NCBI RefSeq assembly: GCF_017813235.1
Contig: NZ_JAGISH010000004.1
Coordinates: 162,747 to 226,746 of the forward strand
Reading direction: 5' to 3'
Length of the DNA: 64,000 nucleotides
DNA from: Sagittula salina
GTDB lineage: Bacteria; Pseudomonadota; Alphaproteobacteria; Rhodobacterales; Rhodobacteraceae
The translations under genes and the position numbers were made by a program. The notes beneath the pieces are model-generated. The model was not told the DNA's origin, ran no database searches, and saw only the letters and a program-made list of their open reading frames with translations. This document shows positions 41,639 to 50,429 of the stretch, in pieces (positions within the stretch are counted from its first letter, which is position 1; each line of letters starts with the position of its first letter).

Positions 41639-44600
41639 ATGAACATGTCCACCTGGGCGATCCGCAACCCGGTTCCCCCCATCGCGCTCTTTCTCGTTCT
41701 CATGGTCATGGGGCTGTTCAGCTTCAACAGCCTTGCCGTGACGCGGATGCCCAACGTCGACCTGCCGGTGATCTCCATCCACACGGCGCTCGCCGGCTCC
41801 GGCCCGTCGGAGATCGTCACCCAGATCGTCACCCCGATCGAGGACGAACTCGCCAATGTGCAGGGCGTGCGGCATATCTCCTCCACCGCCAATGACGGCG
41901 CGGCCCGGCTGACCGTCGAATTCGAAATCAATGTCGACAGCGACCGCGCACTCAACGACGTGAAGGACGCCGTGGCCGCCGCCCGCTCCGACCTGCCCGA
42001 CGCCGCTACCGAACCCGTCGTGCGCCGGGTGGAGGTCATGGGCGGTTCCATCCTGACCTATGCCGCCTCCGGCGCCTCCTCCACCATCGAGGAACTGTCC
42101 ACCTTCGTCGATGACGTGGTGGCCCCCGCGCTGCAGGGCGCAAAGGGCGTGGGATCCGTCGACCGCATCGGCGGGGCCGAACGCGAGATCGCCGTCGACC
42201 TGCGCCCTGACCGCATGCTGGCACACGGGCTGACCACCTCCGATGTCAACTCCCAGCTGCGCGCCCAGAACATGGACGCGGGCGGCGGCGAAGGGCGTCT
42301 TGCTGGCCAGCAGATCGCCATCCGCGCGCTTGGCTCCGCCACCTCGCTGGCGCAACTCGGTGCCACACGCATTTCCCTGCCCGCGGGCGGGACGGTGCGG
42401 CTCGACCAGATTGCAGCGATCAGCGACGGCGCCGCCGACCGCGAAAGCTTTGCCCTGCTGAACGGCCGGCCCGTGGTCGCCTTCGGCATCTTCCGCGCCT
42501 CCGGCGAATCCGACCTGCTCGCGGCCGAAAACGCCCGTGCGGAGCTTGACCGTATCGCGGCGGAATACCCCGACATCACGTTTACCCAGATCGACGACGC
42601 CACCACTTATACAAAGTCGAACTACGACACCGCGATCATGACCCTGCTCGAAGGGGCGGCGCTGACCATCCTCGTGGTGATGCTTTTCCTGCGCGACTGG
42701 CGCGCGACCGTGGTGACGCTGGTGGCGCTGCCACTGTCGATCATCCCGACCTTCTTCGTCATGCAGATGCTGGGCTTCACGCTCAACACCATCTCCCTGC
42801 TGGCCATCACGCTGGTGGTCGGCATCCTCGTCGACGACGCCATCGTCGAGATCGAAAACATCGTCCGCCACATCCAGATGGGCCGCAACGCCTACGATGC
42901 CGCGGTCGAGGCCGCCTCCGAGATCGGCACCACAGTGATCGCGATTTCGCTGACCATCGTGGCGGTCTTTGCCCCGGTGGGCGTCATGCCGGGCATCGCG
43001 GGCAAGTTCTTTCGGGAATTCGGCCTGACCGTCGCGGTGGCGGTGCTGTTTTCGCTGCTGGTGGCACGTCTTGTCACGCCGATGTTCGCCGCCTATTTCA
43101 TGCGCGCCGGCTCCGGCCACACCGAGGCAAAGGATGGCCCCGTCATGCGCCGCTACCTGCGCGTGCTGCGCTGGACGCTGCGCCATCGCCTGATCACGCT
43201 GCTGATCGGCCTCGCGATCTTTGCCGGGTCGATCTACTCCGCCACGCTGCTGCCGCAGGAATTCGTGCCGCCCTCGGACAGCGGGCGCGCGACGATCACC
43301 GTCGAACTGCCGCCCGGCGCCACAATGTCGGAGACAGAGGCCGCAACCCGCCGCATCACCGCGCTGGTTTCTGAAGTACCTGAAATGCAGAGCATCTTTG
43401 TCGAAGGCACCTCCGATACGGAGGCGACCATCCGCGTCAACTTCGGCTCCCGCGAGGACCGCGAACGGCCCGGACCGGAGATCACCGCCGAGATCGAGGA
43501 ACGCCTGAAGGACGTCCCCGACACCCGAATCTACGTGCTGAACGAGGAAGGCGTGCGCGACGTACAGATCAATATCCTCGCGGGCACGCAATCCGCCGCC
43601 GAGGAAGCCGCCCGTACCCTCGCCAGTGCCATGGGCGGGATCGGCCAGTTGCGCGACGTCGCGGTCGAAAGCGCCCTGCCCCGCCCGGAGGTCCAGATCA
43701 TCCCGCGCCCGCAGCTCGCCGCCGAGCTGGGCGTGGACGCATCGACCATCGCCTCCACCGTGCGGCTGGCCACGGTCGGCGATTCGGACGCCAACCTCGC
43801 GCAGTTCGACGCGGGCGAGGAACAGGTTCCCGTCCGCGTCCGCGTGGAGGAAGCCGCCCGCGACGACCTCATGCGCCTCGAAGGCCTGCGCCTGCGGACC
43901 TCCTCCGGGCAGATGATCCCGCTTGGCGTGGTGACGGACGTGACGCTGGCCACCGGCCCGTCGCAGATCGAACGCTACGACCGCGAATACAAGGTCACCG
44001 TGGGTGCCACGCTGGCACGCGGCGCGTTCCTTGGCGATGCGACGAATGCCATCGACGCCCTGCCCGCCGCACAGGAAATGCCCGCCGGTGCCCGCATTCA
44101 GGCCGCCGGCGATGCCGAAACGATGGCCGAAATCTTCGGCGGTTTCGCTGTCGCCATGGCTGCGGGGGTGATGCTGGTCTACGTCGTTCTGACGCTGCTC
44201 TTCCACAGCTTCGTGACGCCGGTCACCATCATCCTGTCGCTGCCGCTGGCCATCGGCGGGGCGATCTTTGCTCTCTACCTCTATGGCGCGGGCATCGGCC
44301 TGTCGGTCGTGATCGGCTTCCTGATGCTCATGGGGATCGTGACGAAGAACGCCATCATGCTGGTGGAATTCGCGCTGGAGGCCGCGCACCGGGGCCTGTC
44401 CCGCGCCGAGGCGATGATAGACGCCGCGCACAAGCGCGCGCGCCCCATCATCATGACCACCATCGCCATGACCGCCGGTATGGTGCCCTCCGCGCTCGCC
44501 CATGGCGAAGGCGGCGAGATCCGCGCGCCCATGGCCGTGGCGGTGATCGGCGGGCTCCTGCTGTCCACGCTGCTGTCGCTGCTGCTGGTGCCCTCGTTGT

Positions 44601-44701
44601 ACGACGTGATCGAGGGCGGCAAGGACCGCGCCCGCCGGATGTTGGGCCATATCTTTGGCGGCGCGCCCGCCGGCCCGGCAGAGGCAAGACCGGGCCGCTA
44701 G
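41639..44701 (+). CDS. RND efflux transporter permease
   Basis: AcrB-type proton-driven exporter of 1020 residues, standard length. Features are the N-terminal helix PVPPIALFLVLMVMGLFSF, the proton-relay block VVGILVDDAIVEIENI in TM4, GVMPGIAGKFFREFG, and the C-terminal GEIRAPMAVAVIGGLLLSTLLSLL. It is the second gene of a two-gene pump operon. No outer-membrane factor gene follows, so a shared TolC is likely. Substrate unknown. Confidence 0.96.
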   Translation: MNMSTWAIRNPVPPIALFLVLMVMGLFSFNSLAVTRMPNVDLPVISIHTALAGSGPSEIVTQIVTPIEDELANVQGVRHISSTANDGAARLTVEFEINVDSDRALNDVKDAVAAARSDLPDAATEPVVRRVEVMGGSILTYAASGASSTIEELSTFVDDVVAPALQGAKGVGSVDRIGGAEREIAVDLRPDRMLAHGLTTSDVNSQLRAQNMDAGGGEGRLAGQQIAIRALGSATSLAQLGATRISLPAGGTVRLDQIAAISDGAADRESFALLNGRPVVAFGIFRASGESDLLAAENARAELDRIAAEYPDITFTQIDDATTYTKSNYDTAIMTLLEGAALTILVVMLFLRDWRATVVTLVALPLSIIPTFFVMQMLGFTLNTISLLAITLVVGILVDDAIVEIENIVRHIQMGRNAYDAAVEAASEIGTTVIAISLTIVAVFAPVGVMPGIAGKFFREFGLTVAVAVLFSLLVARLVTPMFAAYFMRAGSGHTEAKDGPVMRRYLRVLRWTLRHRLITLLIGLAIFAGSIYSATLLPQEFVPPSDSGRATITVELPPGATMSETEAATRRITALVSEVPEMQSIFVEGTSDTEATIRVNFGSREDRERPGPEITAEIEERLKDVPDTRIYVLNEEGVRDVQINILAGTQSAAEEAARTLASAMGGIGQLRDVAVESALPRPEVQIIPRPQLAAELGVDASTIASTVRLATVGDSDANLAQFDAGEEQVPVRVRVEEAARDDLMRLEGLRLRTSSGQMIPLGVVTDVTLATGPSQIERYDREYKVTVGATLARGAFLGDATNAIDALPAAQEMPAGARIQAAGDAETMAEIFGGFAVAMAAGVMLVYVVLTLLFHSFVTPVTIILSLPLAIGGAIFALYLYGAGIGLSVVIGFLMLMGIVTKNAIMLVEFALEAAHRGLSRAEAMIDAAHKRARPIIMTTIAMTAGMVPSALAHGEGGEIRAPMAVAVIGGLLLSTLLSLLLVPSLYDVIEGGKDRARRMLGHIFGGAPAGPAEARPGR

Positions 44702-44780
44702 GGGGCGCTGGACGGCAACGAAACGGGCAACCGGCCAGCAAAACGCCCAGCCTTTGAGCAGGGACGACACAGAACCCCAC

Positions 44781-44809
44781 AGGGCCGCGCCGCACCGCAG
44801 CGCGGCCCT
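44781..44809 (+). terminator. Hairpin after the RND operon
   Basis: Ten-base stem AGGGCCGCGC (44781-44790) with GCGCGGCCCT (44800-44809), 9-nt loop. Only one T follows, so it is a weak terminator at best. Confidence 0.45.
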
Positions 44810-44960
44810 TGATCCGCGCGCCCCGACGTGGCTGACTGTTCCCCAGACGGCAACGGCGCTGTCCAGCCCCGATCATCCGGGTTCCCGAGCAAGGCTGCTC
44901 GACTCCCTGCACCCCCGTGCAGGCGTGTCGGCGGCCTTTTGTCGTTTCTAGGAGTGGACC

Positions 44961-46397
44961 ATGAAGACCTTTCCGATGTTCCTGAAGATGGCAGGACGCC
45001 GTGTGGTGATCTGCGGCACGGGCGAAGAGGCCGCGCGCAAGGCCCGCCTCGTGCTGAAGACAGAGGCCGCGCTTCGCATCCTCGGCCCCGGCGCGCCCGG
45101 CGACATGGACCCCGAACTGGCCGGTCTGATCGCCTCCGGCCGCGCCGATCACCACGCCGTGCCGCGACCCGACACCTTCGCGGCAACCGCCCTCACCTTC
45201 ATCGCCACCGGCTGCCCGGGGCTGGACGCTTCGCTTGCCGATATGGCGCGCCGTCACGGCGCCGTGGTCAACGTCGTCGACCGCCCCGAGATGTGTGACG
45301 CCACCACCCCTTCGATCGTCGACCGTGATCCGCTGGTGGTGGCCATCGGCACCGAGGGCGCCGCCCCCGTTCTGGGACGGGCCATCAAGACCGAGATCGA
45401 GACCATGCTCTCCCCCCGCCTCGGCCCTTTCGTGGCGCTGGCGGGGCGCCTGCGCGACGCGGTGGCCGCGCATATCCCGCACCGCCAGCGGCGCGGCTTC
45501 TGGGAATGGGCCTTTACCGGAGAAGCCTTCCGCGCCCATCTCGCGGGCCGCGAACGTGCCGCCGCCGAGATTCTCAAGGACGCCATTGCCAACGGCACCG
45601 CGCCCGCACCCAAAGGCCACATCGCGCTGGTCGGCGCCGGCCCCGGCGCACGCGACCTGCTGACCATGCGCGCCGTTCAGCGCCTGCAACAGGCCGACGT
45701 GATCTTCTACGACCGGCTGGTGGAACCGGAGGTGCTGGAACTGGCGCGCCGCGATGCCGACCGCGTTTATGTCGGCAAGGAGGTCGGCGCCAGCGCATGG
45801 CCGCAGGCGCATATCGACCGGGTCATCGTGGCAGAGGCGCTGCAGGGCCGCCGTGTGGTGCGCCTGAAATCCGGCGACCCATCGGTCCTTGGCCGCGCCA
45901 CGGAGGAACTGACCGCCGCGCGGGCCGCCGGAATCGAGACAGAGATCGTCCCCGGCATCACTGCCGCCTCCGCCGCCGCCGCCGCCCTGCAAAAGCCACT
46001 GACCGAGCGCGGCGAGATCGACACCTTCGCCCTGACCACCGGCCAGTGCCGCCCCGGCGACGCGGCGCCATCGCGCGCGCGGCTGGCGCATCCCGGCACC
46101 ACGGTCGCGCTTTACATGGGGATCGAAAAGGCGGAGCAGATCAGCCGCGATCTGATCGCCGCCGGAACGCCGCCGAAAGCGCCGGTGGACATCGTCGCCG
46201 CCGTATCCACCACGCGGGAACGGCGCGCCGAATGCACGCTCGACCGGCTGGCGGAAACCGTCGTCGCGCAGGGTCTGACCTCCCCCGCCATCGTCTTTGT
46301 CCGCTACCCGAAATCCATGGCCGCAGAGGCCGCGCAAACGGCCCCCCGCGCGGAGCCGCTGCCCGACACCCTGCGGAGCGTGGTGACCGCCGCCTGA
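44961..46397 (+). CDS. cysG: Siroheme synthase (multifunctional CysG)
   Basis: Converts uroporphyrinogen III to siroheme, the cofactor of sulfite and nitrite reductases. It has 478 residues with three parts. The NAD-dependent precorrin-2 dehydrogenase domain (1 to about 115) has loop VICGTGEEAARKARL. A chelatase/dimer region follows to about 205. The SAM-dependent uroporphyrinogen methyltransferase part (about 215-460) has VGAGPGARDLLTMRAV and VPGITAASAAAAAL. AGGAG precedes the ATG. No sulfite-reductase gene is adjacent. Confidence 0.96.
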   Translation: MKTFPMFLKMAGRRVVICGTGEEAARKARLVLKTEAALRILGPGAPGDMDPELAGLIASGRADHHAVPRPDTFAATALTFIATGCPGLDASLADMARRHGAVVNVVDRPEMCDATTPSIVDRDPLVVAIGTEGAAPVLGRAIKTEIETMLSPRLGPFVALAGRLRDAVAAHIPHRQRRGFWEWAFTGEAFRAHLAGRERAAAEILKDAIANGTAPAPKGHIALVGAGPGARDLLTMRAVQRLQQADVIFYDRLVEPEVLELARRDADRVYVGKEVGASAWPQAHIDRVIVAEALQGRRVVRLKSGDPSVLGRATEELTAARAAGIETEIVPGITAASAAAAALQKPLTERGEIDTFALTTGQCRPGDAAPSRARLAHPGTTVALYMGIEKAEQISRDLIAAGTPPKAPVDIVAAVSTTRERRAECTLDRLAETVVAQGLTSPAIVFVRYPKSMAAEAAQTAPRAEPLPDTLRSVVTAA

Positions 46398-46546
46398 TTC
46401 TCCCGTCCCCCCGCGACACCTTGGCTGGGGCAGCCCTCCGGCGGCGGCAACTCACTCGGGCCGCCGGGGGCACCCTACCGCCGCCATCCCGCCGCCTTCC
46501 GGGCCCCACAGGGCAAATCGCTTGAAGACCGCCCCGCTTTGCCGGA

Positions 46547-46569
46547 TGTTGTCGCGCAATGACACAACA
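46547..46569 (+). promoter_or_regulatory. Dyad upstream of choX
   Basis: TGTTGT (46547-46552) and ACAACA (46564-46569), 11-bp spacer, just upstream of the choX ribosome site. It could be an operator or an mRNA hairpin. Confidence 0.35.
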
Positions 46570-46585
46570 ACAGCGGAGACAAGGA

Positions 46586-47506
46586 ATGACCCTCTCGAAA
46601 ACCATCTGCGCCGTGGCGGCCCTGACCGCGACCGGCGCCTATGCGGACTGCGACACCGTCACCCTGTCCGACGTCGGCTGGACCGACATCACCGCCACCA
46701 CCGCCGCGACTTCCGTCGTGCTGCAGGCGCTCGGCTACGATACCGACGTCAAGGTGCTGTCGGTCCCGGTCACCTACACCTCGCTGGCCTCGAAGGATGT
46801 CGATGTCTTCCTCGGCAACTGGATGCCCACCATGGAGGCCGACATCGCCCCCTACCGCGAGGCGGGTACCGTCGATACCCTGCGTGCAAACCTCGAGGGC
46901 GCGAAATACACGCTGGCCGTCAACAAGGCCGCCGCCGACGCGGGCATCAAGGACTTCGCCGACATCGCAGCGCAGAAGGACGCCCTCGACGGCAAGATCT
47001 ACGGCATCGAGCCGGGCAACGACGGCAACCGCCTGATCCAGTCGATGATCGACGACAACGCCTTCGACCTGTCCGGTTTCGAGGTGGTCGAATCCTCCGA
47101 ACAGGCCATGCTGGCGCAGGTTGCGCGCGCCGACCGCCGTGGCAAGCCGGTGGTCTTCCTCGGTTGGGAACCGCACCCGATGAACGCCAATTTCGAGATG
47201 TCCTACCTGACCGGCGGCGACGATTTCTTTGGCCCGAACCTTGGCGGCGCGACGGTCTATACCAACACATCCGCCGGCTACGCCGAGGAATGCCCCAACG
47301 TCGGAAAATTCCTGAACAACCTGTCGTTCACCCTGGCCATGGAAAACGAGATCATGGCCAAGATCCTCGACGACGGCGATGAGCCGGACGCAGCCGCGAC
47401 CGAGTGGCTGACCGCCAACGCGGGCGTGCTGGATGGCTGGCTCGACGGGGTCACCACCAAGGACGGCGGCGACGCGATGGCGGCGGTGCAGTCCGCGCTG
47501 CAATGA
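46586..47506 (+). CDS. choX: Choline ABC transporter substrate-binding protein
   Basis: Periplasmic binding protein of the glycine betaine/choline class, 306 residues. The signal peptide (TLSKTICAVAALTATGAYA) is followed by VGWTDITATTAATSVVLQALGY, FLGNWMPTMEADIAPY and VFLGWEPHPMNANFEM, typical of ChoX/OpuAC proteins. GGAGACAAGG precedes this ATG. An earlier in-frame ATG lies inside the dyad. Permease and ATPase genes follow after 145 bp containing a hairpin and an operator-like palindrome. Confidence 0.93.
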   Translation: MTLSKTICAVAALTATGAYADCDTVTLSDVGWTDITATTAATSVVLQALGYDTDVKVLSVPVTYTSLASKDVDVFLGNWMPTMEADIAPYREAGTVDTLRANLEGAKYTLAVNKAAADAGIKDFADIAAQKDALDGKIYGIEPGNDGNRLIQSMIDDNAFDLSGFEVVESSEQAMLAQVARADRRGKPVVFLGWEPHPMNANFEMSYLTGGDDFFGPNLGGATVYTNTSAGYAEECPNVGKFLNNLSFTLAMENEIMAKILDDGDEPDAAATEWLTANAGVLDGWLDGVTTKDGGDAMAAVQSALQ

Positions 47507-47522
47507 ACCGCGCTGCAATGAA
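47493..47522 (+). repeat. 15-bp perfect tandem duplication across the choX stop
   Basis: CCGCGCTGCAATGAA occurs at 47493-47507 and again at 47508-47522. The first copy carries the choX stop TGA (47504-47506), so the second copy is 3' untranslated. Confidence 0.85.
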
Positions 47523-47563
47523 CGCTGTCCCAAGGGGCGCTTTCATGCGATGAAACGGCCAGG

Positions 47564-47591
47564 CGCCGAGGCTGCTTCGGCCTCGGCGTTT
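47564..47591 (+). terminator. Hairpin between choX and choW
   Basis: Stem CGCCGAGGC (47564-47572) with GCCTCGGCG (47580-47588), 7-nt loop, followed by TTT. It may attenuate read-through from choX. Confidence 0.5.
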
Positions 47592-47616
47592 GCCATTCCG
47601 GCCCCGGCCTTTTAAG

Positions 47617-47632
47617 TTGACTGACGAGTCAA
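47617..47632 (+). promoter_or_regulatory. BetI-like palindrome upstream of choW
   Basis: TTGACT-GACG-AGTCAA, a perfect six-base dyad 20 bp before the choW ATG. It resembles operators I associate with the choline-responsive TetR repressor BetI. The match is from memory and not verified. It would allow choWV to be controlled separately from choX. Confidence 0.5.
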
Positions 47633-47651
47633 TCAAGGAACGAGGGATGCG

Positions 47652-48482
47652 ATGGAGTGGCTCGAAGAGCACAAGCTGCCGCTGGGCAAGTGGGTTCAGC
47701 GCGGCGTCGACTGGCTGACGGACAACGCGGCGTGGTTCTTCGACGGGCTGGCCTTGGGGCTGGAGTCGGTGATCGACACACTCCTGTGGTGCCTGCAGAC
47801 ACCGCCTGCGCTCGCGGTGGTGGCGGTGGTCACGTTGCTGTCGTGGCTGGCGCGACGCTCCTGGGGCTTCACGCTGTTCACCGCCGCCGGGCTCCTGCTC
47901 ATCATCAACCTCGGCTACTGGATCGAAACGACGGAAACGCTGGCGCTGGTCATCGCCTCCGCCGTGGTCTGCATGGGCGTCGGCGTGCCCATCGGCATCG
48001 CCGCCGCGCACAGGCCCTGGCTGATGAACGCGCTGTCGCCAATACTGGACCTGATGCAGACGATCCCCACCTTCGTCTACCTGATCCCCGCGCTGATCCT
48101 CTTTGGCCTCGGCATGGTGCCGGGCCTGATCGCCACCGTGATCTTTGCCATCCCGGCGCCGATCCGGCTGACCCATCTGGGCATCACCTCCACGCCGACA
48201 GCGCTGATCGAGGCGGGCAAGTCCTTTGGCGCCACGCCACGCCAGCTGCTGTGGAAGGTCGAACTGCCCTTTGCCATGCCGCAGATCATGGCCGGGCTGA
48301 CGCAGACCATCATGCTGTCGCTGTCCATGGTCGTGGTCGCCGCCCTTGTGGGCGCCTCCGGCCTCGGCGTCTCCACCCTGCGCGCGCTCAACACGGTGAA
48401 CATCGCCAAGGGCTTCGAGGTGGGCATCGCCATCGTCCTCGTCGCCATCATCTCCGACCGCATGTTCAAGAGGTCGAAATGA
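47652..48482 (+). CDS. choW: Choline ABC transporter permease
   Basis: Inner-membrane permease of 276 residues with about six helices. The binding-protein-dependent transport signature lies around EAGKSFGATPRQLLWKVELPFAMPQIMAGLTQTIMLSLSM, as in ProW/OpuAB. The N-terminus (MEWLEEHKLPLGKWVQRGVDWL) is amphipathic, as usual. GAGGG lies five bases before the ATG. Its TGA overlaps the choV ATG (ATGA). Confidence 0.95.
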   Translation: MEWLEEHKLPLGKWVQRGVDWLTDNAAWFFDGLALGLESVIDTLLWCLQTPPALAVVAVVTLLSWLARRSWGFTLFTAAGLLLIINLGYWIETTETLALVIASAVVCMGVGVPIGIAAAHRPWLMNALSPILDLMQTIPTFVYLIPALILFGLGMVPGLIATVIFAIPAPIRLTHLGITSTPTALIEAGKSFGATPRQLLWKVELPFAMPQIMAGLTQTIMLSLSMVVVAALVGASGLGVSTLRALNTVNIAKGFEVGIAIVLVAIISDRMFKRSK

Positions 48483-49522
48483 ACGATCCCCAACAGAGGC
48501 CGATGGTCCGCTTCGACGCCGTCAACATCGTGTTCGGCGACCACCCCGAACGCGCCCTGCCGCTGATGGACGCCGGGAAAACCCGCCCCGAGATCCAGGC
48601 CGAGACCGGGCAGGTGCTGGGCGTGCACGACTGCACGCTCGACGTGGCCGACGGCGAGATCCTCGTTCTGATGGGCCTGTCCGGGTCCGGAAAATCCACC
48701 CTTCTGCGCGCCGTCAACGGGCTGAACCCCGTGGCGCGCGGCCGCGTCGAGGTCCGCATGGACGACGGGCTGGTGGATGTCGCCTCGGCCTCTGCCCGGC
48801 AGTTGCGCGAGATCCGCATCCAACGCGTCGCCATGGTCTTTCAGCAGTTCGGCCTGCTGCCCTGGCGTACGGTGCGGGACAACGTCGCCTTCGGTCTGGA
48901 AATCGCCGGGGTCCCGGAAAAGGAGCGCCACGAGCGTGCCCGCGCGCAACTCGACCTCGTGAACCTCGGCGACTGGGCCGACCGCCCCGTCAGCGAACTG
49001 TCCGGCGGGATGCAGCAGCGCGTCGGCCTCGCCCGCGCGCTCGCGACCGAAGCACCGATCCTGCTGATGGATGAACCGTTTTCCGCGCTCGACCCGCTGA
49101 TCCGCAACCGGCTTCAGGACGAACTTCTGGAACTTCAGGCAAAGCTTGGCCGCACCATCATCTTCGTCTCCCACGATCTCGACGAGGCGCTGAAGATCGG
49201 CAACCGCATCGCCATCATGGAGGGCGGGCGCATCGTGCAATGCGGCCCCCCGCAGGAGATCGTTCTGGACCCGGCGACCGACTACGTGACGGATTTCGTG
49301 GCGCACATGAACCCGCTCAACGTGCTCCGCGCGCTGGAGATCATGGGCCCGCTGCCCGAGGACACGCGCGGCGCCCACGCCATCGCCCCCGACACCACGA
49401 TCCGTCAGATCCTGCCCATGATCGCGGAGGGCGCCATGCCGCTGGTCGTCACCGGCGACGGGGGGCCCGTGGGGTTCATCGACACCCCCGCCGTCATGCG
49501 CGCCCTGCTGAGCCAACGCTGA
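48479..49522 (+). CDS. choV: Choline ABC transporter ATP-binding protein
   Basis: ATPase of the ChoXWV importer, 347 residues. Walker A is GLSGSGKST, the Q-loop region VFQQFGLLPW, signature LSGGMQQRVGLARAL, Walker B LLMDEPFSALD and H-loop FVSHDLDEA. The C-terminal ~70 residues correspond to the reduced regulatory region of ProV/ChoV. Its start overlaps the choW stop. Choline so imported can be made into glycine betaine, but no bet genes are in the window. Confidence 0.96.
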   Translation: MNDPQQRPMVRFDAVNIVFGDHPERALPLMDAGKTRPEIQAETGQVLGVHDCTLDVADGEILVLMGLSGSGKSTLLRAVNGLNPVARGRVEVRMDDGLVDVASASARQLREIRIQRVAMVFQQFGLLPWRTVRDNVAFGLEIAGVPEKERHERARAQLDLVNLGDWADRPVSELSGGMQQRVGLARALATEAPILLMDEPFSALDPLIRNRLQDELLELQAKLGRTIIFVSHDLDEALKIGNRIAIMEGGRIVQCGPPQEIVLDPATDYVTDFVAHMNPLNVLRALEIMGPLPEDTRGAHAIAPDTTIRQILPMIAEGAMPLVVTGDGGPVGFIDTPAVMRALLSQR

Positions 49523-49545
49523 GCAGTTCAGCGGGCGCTCGCCGC

Positions 49546-50241
49546 TCAGTCGGTGAAATACTCCGGGTAACGCGCGCGCAGCAGGTCGAGACGGCTGATC
49601 GTCCCCGACAGGTGCGACCGCATCACCGCCGCCGCGCCTTCGGCGTCGCCCGCCCCGATGGCGTCCAGAATGCGGTGATGATGGTCGAGGATGTCGGCCA
49701 TCTTGCCTTCCGACGGCAGGTCCAGCCGCTGGCAGCGCAACAGGTGCCCCAGCCGCCGCTGCAAAATGGTCTGCAGGCTGGCCATGCCGACGCCGTCGAA
49801 CAGCGTCCGGTGAAACGCCCTGTCCAGCTCGTTGAACATGGCCATCTGCTCGGTGTTGCCCTGCAACGCCTCCTGCATGGCGACGATGGCACGCGCCCGC
49901 GCCATGACCTCCGGGTCCGGGTTCAGCGCCAGCCGCCGCACGACTTCCGTTTCGGTCGCCACGCGCAGGAACTGGGTTTCGTGCAGTTGTGCCACGTCGA
50001 TCCGTTTCACCACCGTGCCCGACTGCGGCACGATCCGCAGCAGCCCGTCCTCTTCCAGCCGTTGCAGCGCCTCGCGCACGGGGGTCAGGCTGACACCGAA
50101 CTCCTGCGCCAGCGCGGTGCGCGCCAGCGGCGTCCCCGGCGGGTAATCCAGCGCGACGATCTTCTTGCGCAGCGCGTCGTAGACGGCAGCCGAGGCCGAT
50201 CCGGCCTGGTCCTTCATGTCGTTGAAAACCTGTTCCAGCAT
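49546..50241 (-). CDS. GntR family transcriptional regulator (FCD domain)
   Basis: 231 residues. The GntR winged-helix (about 18-78) has LDYPPGTPLARTALAQEFGV and SLTPVREALQRLEEDGLLRI. The FCD ligand-binding domain (about 90-220) has LDRAFHRTLFDG and DHHHRILDAIGAGDAEGA, whose histidines/aspartates can bind metal and a carboxylate effector. The ATG has GAGGA just upstream. A GTG seven codons earlier is less likely. It is divergent from the TRAP/sugar-acid operon, with a palindrome over that operon's -10 box, so it probably represses the operon until its substrate is present. Confidence 0.94.
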   Translation of the reverse strand: MLEQVFNDMKDQAGSASAAVYDALRKKIVALDYPPGTPLARTALAQEFGVSLTPVREALQRLEEDGLLRIVPQSGTVVKRIDVAQLHETQFLRVATETEVVRRLALNPDPEVMARARAIVAMQEALQGNTEQMAMFNELDRAFHRTLFDGVGMASLQTILQRRLGHLLRCQRLDLPSEGKMADILDHHHRILDAIGAGDAEGAAAVMRSHLSGTISRLDLLRARYPEYFTD

Positions 50242-50315
50242 AGTCCTCACGCCTGCGGGCACAGCGCCCGATGCGCCCGCGATCCGGCGCCCGTTGAGGT
50301 ACCATTCAATCAGGA

Positions 50316-50345
50316 TTGACCGGTATGAGCAACTAATATATTAGT
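50316..50345 (+). promoter_or_regulatory. Promoter with overlapping GntR-type operator for the TRAP operon
   Basis: TTGACC (50316-50321), a 17-bp spacer and TATTAG (50339-50344) make a good sigma-70 promoter. The perfect 14-bp palindrome ACTAATATATTAGT (50332-50345) covers the -10 box. It lies between the divergent GntR gene and dctP, so steric repression is the simplest reading. Confidence 0.65.
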
Positions 50346-50429
50346 CTGTTTAGCCTGATGCGGGGAAGAGGAGCCCCGCCCCGGGCTCCAGAACGGGCCC
50401 GCAGAGGGCCGACCCCAGGGAGGACATCC

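Noticed and set aside
41567..44770. Open minus-strand frame of about 1070 codons opposite the RND pump
   Set aside because: Low-complexity His/Gly/Asp-rich mirror of the pump's codons. No domain or ribosome site.
44702..44960. Riboswitch (cobalamin or SAH type) before cysG
   Set aside because: A GGCAACGGCGCT stretch near 44850 recalls the SAH motif, but the paired upstream half and overall fold are missing. No B12 box is visible.
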